The notes beneath the pieces are model-generated. The model was not told where the DNA came from and did no database searches. It worked only from the letters and a program-made list of their open reading frames with translations. A stretch of 64,000 nucleotides of DNA, from contig JAUILZ010000001.1 of assembly GCA_030432755.1 (NCBI GenBank), positions 124,001-188,000 on the forward strand. Direction: 5' to 3'. Each line of letters begins with the position of its first letter. The first letter of the stretch is position 1. Of the stretch, positions 7,938 through 15,516 are shown one piece after another. This DNA is from Gammaproteobacteria bacterium. GTDB taxonomy: Bacteria > Pseudomonadota > Gammaproteobacteria > Arenicellales > Poriferihabitantaceae. Both the position numbers and the translations under genes were made by a program.

Positions 7938-9653
7938 ATGGACCGATCTTCCCCAGCCCGCGCGGCGCTTGTTACCCTGTTGATGCTTCCTGTGCCAGAC
8001 TTGGTCATTGCTGCTGAAAGTCGTATCGAAACGACGGCGACCACGTTGTCGCGAACGACGGGCGAAATGGAGTCCTCCAGGGGTTCACTGACGGAGGAAA
8101 AATCCGACCGCCAATCCGCGCTCGCGAGCCGGGAAGGGCCCAATGCGATTTTTCCGAGAGACGGCCTGTATCCGGCGGCGGTGGAAGGCGTCGACTTGCG
8201 CGCCGAGATCGAGTACCAGCGCAGCGAGGACACTCTGAACGACCATGCCTACGCGCTGGTGGAAAACGATCGTCTACCCGGGCTGCTTGGCTGGTGGACG
8301 CTCTGGAACCAGCCGTTCAACCGCCAGCCTTTCGACTGGCAGACTCACTGTAACGGGGCCGCCGGTATCGATACCGGTGGCGCCGTCCTGAATTGCTGGC
8401 TGTCGATGCATGCAAAGGTGCGCGAGGCCATGATCTGGCAGGACGTCGACATGTACGGCAACGTGACCGAACAGGATTACGACCAGTGGAGCGCCTTCAT
8501 GAAGGACTACCTGGCCGTAATGTTTCATCACTATACCCTGTGGCTGGAGTCTTCCGCCACCCAGTTCCCCGCTCCTCCCCTGCCGGACCCTCCAGCCAAC
8601 CAGAAGACCCTGCAGGACGGGCAGGCGCCCGTCACCGCACTGCAGAAGATCCAGGCCCAGGTGCTGTACCTGCAGAACGTCGCCCACAGCCTGGCGGTGG
8701 AGATCGGCGGCTTCGTGCCCTGGAGCCTGTTGCACTACTACGACGACGAACTCGAGATGCTGCTGGCATCCGAATCGATGTTCAATGCCGGTGAATACGC
8801 CTCGACGCATGTCAACAACCCCGTACCGGTGACGTTCACCGGCTACTGGCCGCGCGAGGTGACGCCTTCGCCACCGACCACGACGTTCGCATTCCTGGTC
8901 GAGGAAAACCTGGTTCGGCCCTCGCATTACGACACGATAGCCCGGCTGCTCAAGTGGGGGCGGGAGAACATGTATCACTATCACGGCGGCAGCGTGGTCG
9001 AGAACATGGAGAATCACTGGCACTACCGTGGGCATCCCCCGGTGGAACGCATGATCGAGGGCACGCTGCGCCAGGATCCCGCCGCCAGCAAGCTGCAAAG
9101 CTGGGCGCGCGGATGTCATGGCACGAGTTTCTTTTTTCGCGAGGTGCTGCGCAGCGTGAACATCCCGGTCAAGCCGGTGTGGTTGCCGGTCACCCCCAAT
9201 GGCGGTGGCCACCGCAGCCCGGTGTTCACCACCATCGACCGCATGCTCAGCCACGGCGACGATGTCTACGGCGTGCGTTTCAATATTCCCAGCGTGGATC
9301 CGGACTACATCGAACCCGATCGGTTGCTGATCGACCATACGAAGCTGCTTTACTGGTTCAACCTGTCGGGTAATCCCGATGCGGGCAAGAACGTGGGTCG
9401 CCAGGTCTACGAGATCGCGCTCGACGTACTGCCGGACAAGCTGATGGAGCTCTACTGCGAGGATCTCGCCAAGGGAATGTCCCACGGCCAGGGAGAGGTG
9501 TATGCGACCTTCGACTCGTTCTATACCGTGTCGGAACTGGAGGCGATGTCGTTGTGGCAACGTCTCGCCACGAAGAACGCGACATACGGCTACTGCCCGA
9601 CCTACTTCCAGTTTACGGACAAATGGCCCCTGAGCATTTCATTGGAGCCCTAA
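7938..9653 (+). CDS. Transglutaminase-like protein, possibly exported
   Basis: A 571-residue protein, not confidently recognised. ATG 7938 follows a GGAG ribosome site and gives a hydrophobic N-terminus (residues 8-26) that may be a signal peptide. The middle has Trp/His/Tyr-rich helices (MFHHYTLWLES, LLKWGRENMYHYHGG). The best clue is at the C-terminal side: RGCHGTSFFFREVLRSVNIPV (Cys393), then GGGHRSPVF (His425), then LIDHTKLLYW (Asp466), in the Cys-His-Asp order and context of transglutaminase-like or arylamine-transferase-fold enzymes. It is convergent with the papain-like gene and may belong to the tyrosinase/protease block. The enzyme assignment is inference. Confidence 0.5.
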   Translation: MDRSSPARAALVTLLMLPVPDLVIAAESRIETTATTLSRTTGEMESSRGSLTEEKSDRQSALASREGPNAIFPRDGLYPAAVEGVDLRAEIEYQRSEDTLNDHAYALVENDRLPGLLGWWTLWNQPFNRQPFDWQTHCNGAAGIDTGGAVLNCWLSMHAKVREAMIWQDVDMYGNVTEQDYDQWSAFMKDYLAVMFHHYTLWLESSATQFPAPPLPDPPANQKTLQDGQAPVTALQKIQAQVLYLQNVAHSLAVEIGGFVPWSLLHYYDDELEMLLASESMFNAGEYASTHVNNPVPVTFTGYWPREVTPSPPTTTFAFLVEENLVRPSHYDTIARLLKWGRENMYHYHGGSVVENMENHWHYRGHPPVERMIEGTLRQDPAASKLQSWARGCHGTSFFFREVLRSVNIPVKPVWLPVTPNGGGHRSPVFTTIDRMLSHGDDVYGVRFNIPSVDPDYIEPDRLLIDHTKLLYWFNLSGNPDAGKNVGRQVYEIALDVLPDKLMELYCEDLAKGMSHGQGEVYATFDSFYTVSELEAMSLWQRLATKNATYGYCPTYFQFTDKWPLSISLEP

Positions 9654-9746
9654 AGTAAATGCCGTTCGCGTCTACCGGAACGCTCTCCACCCGGCAATGC
9701 AGAGGTATGAGTGGGGGTGGTCAAGCGGAGGCCGCGCGCGTGCTCA

Positions 9747-11567
9747 TCAATAGTCCAGAGACTCCGTGGTAAACGGCGTCGCGGGTGCCTGGCCGAGGAT
9801 GTCTTTCAGGATGTGATTCATCGTCACCGGGTCATTGTCGAAACCACCGTGGGTGGTGCTACGGGTGTTCCTGCTGCTGACGCCGTTGGAATAGTGCAGC
9901 GAGGGAGCGTTGGGGTGTTCACCGAGATCGCGGCTGAAGATCTCCATTCCCAGAAGCGGCTTTTCCGGACTGCGCTCGAAGGCGTTGGAGACGAGATACA
10001 GCAGCGACTTGCGATAGAAGATCTCGCTGCCGACCTGGTCGTCCTGCTCGAGCTGATCCCTGAGATTGTAGATCTGCAACCGCTTCAGCTTGAGTGAGCG
10101 ACTGCCCTCGAGCACCACGCGGTAGGTGTCCTGGTAGAGGTCCAGGGTGCAGGCCGGCGCCAGCAGGTGGCAGGATTCGATGGTGAAATGGTGTCGGGCA
10201 ACCGCGGTCAGGAGATGGGCGAAGAGGATGCCACCGGTGCTGTGGCCGACGAGGTGAATCTTCTTGCGCTTTGACTCGGGTTGCTGCTTGAGCGCATCGA
10301 GGAACACCTTGAGTGCGTCCGTGCCGGCGCCGTCGCTGGCGAAGGCGCGGGCGGCGTCGCGTTTCATTTCCTCCCAGATCAGGGTGCCCGGCCGTCGGAC
10401 GAGGTTCTCGGTCATTTTGTCCAGCCAGTCCGGTATTCCGCCCACCCGTTCGCTGGCCTGGCCGCTCTTGTTCGTCAGCAGGTCCTTGAGTTCCTCGGTG
10501 AGGCCGGTGTCGTACATGACGTGGTAGGGGTAGATGCCGTTGGCCCTGAATGTCTCTTTCATCGCCGCGATACGTCGCGCCGAGGCGGTGGGCGAGTTGA
10601 GTCCGCCGTGACCGTAGAACAGGATGTGCTGGTATTTTTCGTTGTCCCGCAGGTTGGCCACGGTTTCCTGCACGTCCACCAGCGAACTCCAGTAGCGATC
10701 CCGGGTGGAGAATTTGCCATCGTCTATATGCACGAAATGCCCGGCGATCTCCTCGCGCCGGGGATTGGGTTTGCGCCCGAGTTCCGCGCGACCCTCGCTG
10801 GACACGGCACTCAACAACGAGTGTTTGGGCTGCAGGCCGAATATCTGTGGCGTTGGCAGCGCCGGGCGGAACACCCAGCCGTCCATGATGTTCTCGATCC
10901 AGTCCTCGTATCGCCAGAGTGCGAGGCCGTCCCGGCCCCAGTGACCGCCCCAGGAATTCTGGATCCAGAATCCCTCGGCGTCGTAGCCGACGATGGCGAA
11001 AGCATGCGCGCCCTTTAGCGTTTTCGCCTGCTCGATGCGGCCTTCCGGCGGCGCGTTCCAGCCTTCGTGCACCTTGGCGGATACCGCCACCACGCCGGTC
11101 TCGTTGATTGCCGCGTGATACTCGGCGATCTCGGGCCGTAGCCGGTAGTAGGCGCCGAGGGTGTTGTTGCGCGCGTCCCGCGCCCGTTGCAGTGTGAGAT
11201 CACCGCGGCGCGCGGGATTGACGTAGTACTTCCATTTCTCCTCGGAACAGACCCCCATGTTCTTCCAGCCATGGATCGCGCCGCGCAGGCTGGAACCGGC
11301 ATAGTCCTCGCCCTGCCACTCGTCGTGACGCTTCGCCATCTCGTAGAGCATCCGCGCGCTCACCCGGGTGTCCACGCCGGAGCGCCGGTGCAGCATGTTG
11401 ATCGCCGCCGCCAGGGCGAAGCCGGTGCAGGCGCCCTCGCTATGCTGGTTCAGGATCTCGAGATCCCCCGGCGGGAGCAGTTCCCGCGGGGCGATGGCGA
11501 GTGACGGGCGGTAGATCCAGTCGCGCTGGTCCGGGATGTCGGCAACGGCGGTGACCGGATAGTCCAT
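9747..11567 (-). CDS. Papain-like cysteine peptidase fused to alpha/beta hydrolase
   Basis: A 606-residue two-domain protein. Residues 1-235 are a C1A papain-like peptidase: Gln41 (oxyanion), Cys47 in GACTGFALA, His188 in GAHAFAIVGY and Asn204 in IQNSWGGHWG, so all catalytic residues are present and there is no pro-region. Residues about 275-590 resemble an alpha/beta hydrolase: strand KYQHILFYGHGG, then nucleophile elbow VGHSTGG (Ser443). A late His in THGGFDND may complete the triad. There is no signal peptide. The repeat element at 11575-11636 fills the gap to the upstream trypsin-like gene, and an AGGA ribosome site lies just before the ATG. The substrates of either half are unknown. Confidence 0.75.
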   Translation of the reverse strand: MDYPVTAVADIPDQRDWIYRPSLAIAPRELLPPGDLEILNQHSEGACTGFALAAAINMLHRRSGVDTRVSARMLYEMAKRHDEWQGEDYAGSSLRGAIHGWKNMGVCSEEKWKYYVNPARRGDLTLQRARDARNNTLGAYYRLRPEIAEYHAAINETGVVAVSAKVHEGWNAPPEGRIEQAKTLKGAHAFAIVGYDAEGFWIQNSWGGHWGRDGLALWRYEDWIENIMDGWVFRPALPTPQIFGLQPKHSLLSAVSSEGRAELGRKPNPRREEIAGHFVHIDDGKFSTRDRYWSSLVDVQETVANLRDNEKYQHILFYGHGGLNSPTASARRIAAMKETFRANGIYPYHVMYDTGLTEELKDLLTNKSGQASERVGGIPDWLDKMTENLVRRPGTLIWEEMKRDAARAFASDGAGTDALKVFLDALKQQPESKRKKIHLVGHSTGGILFAHLLTAVARHHFTIESCHLLAPACTLDLYQDTYRVVLEGSRSLKLKRLQIYNLRDQLEQDDQVGSEIFYRKSLLYLVSNAFERSPEKPLLGMEIFSRDLGEHPNAPSLHYSNGVSSRNTRSTTHGGFDNDPVTMNHILKDILGQAPATPFTTESLDY

Positions 11568-11574
11568 GGAATCC

Positions 11575-11636
11575 TAGCCCGGATATTTCATCAGGTTATA
11601 ACCGGGACCGATTTCGGCTGGTGGGATATCCGGGCT
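11575..11636. repeat. MITE-like repeat, short copy (A)
   Basis: A 62-bp element with a perfect 11-bp terminal inverted repeat (AGCCCGGATAT at 11576-11586, ATATCCGGGCT at 11626-11636). Read on the minus strand it matches the first ~50 bp of the 265-bp copy at 16828 and then jumps to that copy's opposite terminus, so it looks like an internal-deletion derivative. It occupies the gap between the trypsin-like and papain-like genes. Confidence 0.75.
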
Positions 11637-11639
11637 GCA

Positions 11640-12389
11640 TCAGGGAATCAGGTTGCCGACGTCGTCGAGCACGGCGCGGATATTGAAACCCTGGTTGCGG
11701 TAGAAGCGGTTCGGGTCGTTGGGATCGCGCACCCGCTGGTTGTGGAGCGCGATGACGTTGAACCAGTCGTCCATCACCGGCGAGCCGGAGGTGCCGTAGT
11801 CGGTATCGGTGATGTACTGCACCACGGTGTCGTCCACCAGCTTGACCTGGTTGTCGCGAAAGGCGATCTCCTTGAAGCGACCCTGGGGATGCTGGATGAT
11901 GTTGACCCGCTGCCCGGTCACCGCCTGGGCGCCGTGGCGCAGGTCGAAATGTCCCCAGACCTCGCCTGCCTTTTTGCCGTCCTTGGACTTCACCCGGCAG
12001 ATGCTGTAGTCGAGCGCCGGGTTGGTCTGGAACAGGTCATCCGGGTCGCATTCCCAGTCGTCCCGCGGCGCGGGCTCCTCGTCCGCGGTGAGGCGATAAT
12101 TGAACTGCAGCACCGCCGAGCGCGCGTCCCCGGCGGTCTCGAATACGTGGTTGTTGGTCATCACGATGTCCGGCGCGACCATGAAGCCCGAGGCGGAACC
12201 CGCCGCCAGGCGTACGCGCATCACCCGCTTCGACGCCTCCAGCGCGAGCTCGAGCCACCAGATGGACTTGAAGTTGGGTTCGCCGATCACCGCCTCCACG
12301 AGGTTGCCGGTCTGCGGGTCCACGGTATCGCCGCCGCGCCATTGGAAACCCGTCTGGCTGGCGCCCTGGTTGATCCAGTGTGCTTTCAT
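11640..12389 (-). CDS. Trypsin-like serine peptidase
   Basis: A 249-residue S1-family protease with the full triad: His81 in TNNHVF, Asp127 in ALDYSI and Ser201 in GTSGSPV. SASGFMVAPD marks the first strand of the barrel. There is no recognisable signal peptide and no PDZ domain, so it differs from HtrA. It starts after a strong GGAGG ribosome site and lies 30 bp downstream of the tyrosinase gene, with the papain/hydrolase gene following. The three probably form one transcript. It resembles the stand-alone trypsin-like peptidases (Glu-endopeptidase/V8-like) of bacteria; specificity is unknown. Confidence 0.85.
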   Translation of the reverse strand: MKAHWINQGASQTGFQWRGGDTVDPQTGNLVEAVIGEPNFKSIWWLELALEASKRVMRVRLAAGSASGFMVAPDIVMTNNHVFETAGDARSAVLQFNYRLTADEEPAPRDDWECDPDDLFQTNPALDYSICRVKSKDGKKAGEVWGHFDLRHGAQAVTGQRVNIIQHPQGRFKEIAFRDNQVKLVDDTVVQYITDTDYGTSGSPVMDDWFNVIALHNQRVRDPNDPNRFYRNQGFNIRAVLDDVGNLIP

Positions 12390-12419
12390 GTCGATCCTCC
12401 CTGGTTCGATAAACTACGG

Positions 12420-13979
12420 TTACTGGCGGATCACCGAGATCCTGCCGATGCGCGCGCTCGGCGCGTCGCGGCTGAACTCGAGATCGCTCTCCATGTCGCG
12501 CTTGACGAAGGAGACCCGGATGTCATTGGGATCCCAGTCGTCGCCACCGCTCAGGCGGCGCGCGGCGCGGGTGATGTCGAATGTCTGGATGCCGCCTTCG
12601 AATTCGCCGTGATGTGGCTTGATGGCGAAGAACGAGAGGTTGCCGACATAGTATCCGCCCCGATGTGACGCCGACTCGTTGTCCGGCAGGTTGACGTAAA
12701 CCTCGTAGTAGACGCCGGGCTGGACATCGTAGTCGATGCCCTCGATGCGCAGGACGAGCGCGCGCCACGGGCCCTCGCCGGTGAGGACGTTGTTCAGCAG
12801 GTTGCCGCTGGATTCCTCCAGGCCCTGCAGTTTCACCGTGGCAGGTTCAGCGCCGAGGGTGAAGCCTTCGGCAGATTCCATCAGGGTGCGCGGCGGGCTG
12901 GCGCTTTCGTTCACCGGTTCGGGATCGGGGCAGGGGCAGGGCGGTTCCGTGGGTTCGGGCTCCACCACGGGATCATCGTCATAACGATAGTCCAGCTGCG
13001 CGGCGGTATCCACCACCTCCTTGCCGGTGAGGACAACCTGGGCGCCGGTTTCGTCGAAGAAACTGAACTCGGTGTCTGCCCAGGCCGTGTTATCCACCGG
13101 GTTGGCGCGCCCGTTGCCGAGTTCCAGCCAGCGGTTCCACAGGCGGTCGATATTGGCGTGGTGAAGCCAGAAGACTGGATCCCGCGCCGCCGTCCGGGGG
13201 TCCGCCATGAAGCCCGACTGGCCGCCGATCAGCACGTGGATGATGTCGTGGGGCTGGGACTCGAGCTCGCCGTGGGGTACCGCGAAATGGGTGAAGCCGG
13301 CCACTTCCTGGCCGCCGAAGGACAGGCCGGAGCCCGGCGACGAAGTGAAGTTGGTGAAGCTGAAGGCCTGCTCGTGGAGCACCGCCGATTCCGGCAGGAA
13401 TCCGCCGGCATTGGCCGCCGGGTTGCGTTCGTCGAGGAAGAGCGCATTGGCCACAGGATCCGCGGGTTCGCGGAAGGCTTCCGGCAACTGCCGCTCCGCG
13501 GGCAGGCGGTAGTTCCAGTAAGGCAGGCTGAAGCTGTCCTCCCCCGACGCGGCGCGCACGATGCGCTCGAAGAAGTAGAGGTACATCCGGTGCCACGAGA
13601 GAAACAGGAAACTGCCGTGCTGGCACTGGTTCCAGGCTGGATTGCTATTGTCGAAGGCGCCGTGGATGTTGGCCTGAAACGTCCAGCTCGTGGGATCGTC
13701 GTCAGGCCGTCCGCGCATCGCCGCGATACCGGCGCGATAGGCGCTGAGCACCACGCCGTCCACGGGCAGCGCGCCCACGTCCTGGCGCACGCCGAGTTCC
13801 GTCTGCGCCATGGCCCGGCGGGCAAATCCCGGAGACAGCGCGAGCCCCAGCCCGGCGCCGGTATAGGTCAGGAATTGCCGCCGCGTGGTGGATCGGGATG
13901 TCCCGATGCTGGTGGCAGAGGTGGATGGTGGTGCAACTTTGCTCGTTGCCCGGGTGGTGATGTTTCGTGGTCGTTCCAT
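12420..13979 (-). CDS. Tat-exported tyrosinase with plant PPO-like C-terminal domain
   Basis: A 519-residue type-3 copper oxidase. A twin-arginine signal (TTRRQFLTYTGAGLGLALSP, residues 31-50) implies folded export. CuA ligands are His106, His121 and His130; Cys119 two residues before His121 matches the Cys-His thioether site. CuB is HDIIH (244, 248) and FWLHHANIDRLW (273-274). A YxY motif (LDYRYDD, near 340) marks the end of the catalytic domain. After a Pro/Glu/Cys linker, a beta-rich tail (about 400-519: RALVLRIEGIDYD, YYEVYVNLPDN) resembles the KFDV shielding domain of plant polyphenol oxidases. ATG 13979 follows GGAGGGAC. Family activity: phenol/catechol to o-quinone. Confidence 0.88.
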   Translation of the reverse strand: MERPRNITTRATSKVAPPSTSATSIGTSRSTTRRQFLTYTGAGLGLALSPGFARRAMAQTELGVRQDVGALPVDGVVLSAYRAGIAAMRGRPDDDPTSWTFQANIHGAFDNSNPAWNQCQHGSFLFLSWHRMYLYFFERIVRAASGEDSFSLPYWNYRLPAERQLPEAFREPADPVANALFLDERNPAANAGGFLPESAVLHEQAFSFTNFTSSPGSGLSFGGQEVAGFTHFAVPHGELESQPHDIIHVLIGGQSGFMADPRTAARDPVFWLHHANIDRLWNRWLELGNGRANPVDNTAWADTEFSFFDETGAQVVLTGKEVVDTAAQLDYRYDDDPVVEPEPTEPPCPCPDPEPVNESASPPRTLMESAEGFTLGAEPATVKLQGLEESSGNLLNNVLTGEGPWRALVLRIEGIDYDVQPGVYYEVYVNLPDNESASHRGGYYVGNLSFFAIKPHHGEFEGGIQTFDITRAARRLSGGDDWDPNDIRVSFVKRDMESDLEFSRDAPSARIGRISVIRQ

Positions 13980-14142
13980 AACCGGTCCCTCCAGGATGGA
14001 TTCCATGCCGCCTGGCGGTGGCAGACCGAACACCGTACCGGACAGGAGGCGTCTATGAAAGGATAACGCCAGGTCGACGGCGGTACTGTGAACTATTGCA
14101 CAAAACACGGCCCGGATACACTGGCATGCTCCGTGGCGCTGG

Positions 14143-15330
14143 TCACAGCCTCCGTGGCAGGTACGAACAGACCAGCGCGGCGACAAGCAGCAGGCATCCG
14201 AGCACGAGGTAGTACACCTCGAACCGCGTGACCAGCAACACCAGCATGACCAGCAGCGGGGTCAGCAGCTCGGAGCCCTCGCGCCAGGTGGAGAAGATCA
14301 TCGTCATCTCGGTGCGTTCCCGCGGCTTGACCATGCGCATGAACGGGATATTGCCGAGCACATCGAGGCACATCGCCCCGAGAGAAGCAAGGATCCAGAA
14401 GACGAGCCCCACGGGCCGCGCCTCGCCCACCAGGAACAGCGCGAGCACCGAGCAGCCGCACAATGTCAGGGACACGATGATCACCCGGCGGATGCCGACA
14501 CGATCGGCCAATACCTTTACCAGCGGGCTGAGGAACATCAGCGCACTGACGAAGGACAGCAGTCCGCCGGCAACCCAGTCCGGCAGCCCGGCCTCCACCA
14601 CGTACAGCGGTCCGTAGACGAACAGCGTCACCCAGAAGGTCGAGCGGGTGAGGGTGATGAGATAGGCGATGCGCAGCGCCTTCTGGCCGAAATAACGGGG
14701 GATGACGCGCAGTGGATTGACCGCCGGCCGGCGAGCCGGCCGCACCACCGGGTTCTGGCCGAAGCGCAGGTAGAGGAAGTAGGCGATGATGAATACCGCG
14801 GTGATTGCCGAGAGCGCGAACGGGCCCCAGCCGGCGACGTGGTTCCACAGCCAGATGCCGAGCACCGGCCCGGTCAGCCAGGCGGAACCCGCGTAGAACT
14901 GTCTTCGCGACTCCGTGCGCGACAGGTCGCCCTTGCCGATGTAGTCCATGATGTACAGCGACAGGCAGATGGAAAACATCGAGGCCGCCGCGGAGCGCAG
15001 CGAGATGCCAAGGGCGAAGGAGAGGCCGTTGCCCAGGTAGAGTACCGCCGCCGCGATGATCAGGAACAGGCTCGACAGCACCACCACCCGGCGGCGCTGG
15101 AGGAGATGTTCCAGCGCGGCGAAATTAAGGGTGATGCAGAGAGTAATGACCGACGCCAGCAGGTACACCCGGGTGACCGCTTCCTTGGTCTCCAGCGCCT
15201 GGAGCGCCATCAGCGGCACCACGCCCACCAGTACCGCGCGCGCAAAGCCGTCCATCGCCCCCAGGCGCGCGATGGAGACGCCGGCGTGATCGCCAAGGCT
15301 CTCGAGACCCGTGGGGCGGCGGTGGAACAT
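14143..15330 (-). CDS. MFS transporter
   Basis: A 395-residue polytopic protein with about 12 hydrophobic segments. Between helices 2 and 3 is LLQRRRVVVLSS, and the second half has LVKVLADRVGIRRVIIVS, the MFS loop-motif equivalent. A charged loop near residues 195-215 (FGQNPVVRPARRPAVNPLRV) divides the two six-helix bundles. Substrate unknown. It lies 160 bp upstream of, and on the same strand as, the tyrosinase gene, so it may share its transcript, and it is divergent from the FAD oxidase at 15517. Confidence 0.8.
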   Translation of the reverse strand: MFHRRPTGLESLGDHAGVSIARLGAMDGFARAVLVGVVPLMALQALETKEAVTRVYLLASVITLCITLNFAALEHLLQRRRVVVLSSLFLIIAAAVLYLGNGLSFALGISLRSAAASMFSICLSLYIMDYIGKGDLSRTESRRQFYAGSAWLTGPVLGIWLWNHVAGWGPFALSAITAVFIIAYFLYLRFGQNPVVRPARRPAVNPLRVIPRYFGQKALRIAYLITLTRSTFWVTLFVYGPLYVVEAGLPDWVAGGLLSFVSALMFLSPLVKVLADRVGIRRVIIVSLTLCGCSVLALFLVGEARPVGLVFWILASLGAMCLDVLGNIPFMRMVKPRERTEMTMIFSTWREGSELLTPLLVMLVLLVTRFEVYYLVLGCLLLVAALVCSYLPRRL

Positions 15331-15516
15331 GGTGCTGGCTCAGGCCCGCCGTGACCGCGTGACAGAGGCAACCAGTAACATGAGACCAGCCGGCGTGAAT
15401 TCAGCCGCGATGGTATGGCAATTGGCGCTTGCGGTGGCGATATTCATTCCCTGTACGCGACAGAAGCTGACGCACTGCGTACAATTCCCGCGCCATCCGA
15501 CTTCCCGTTGCCCGCC

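Noticed and set aside
8274..9560. A 428-codon minus-strand open frame
   Set aside because: Antisense to the transglutaminase-like gene; composition is that of a shadow and no ribosome site or homology is visible.
11742..12668. A 308-codon plus-strand open frame across the trypsin and tyrosinase genes
   Set aside because: It spans two well-supported opposite-strand genes whose catalytic motifs are intact.
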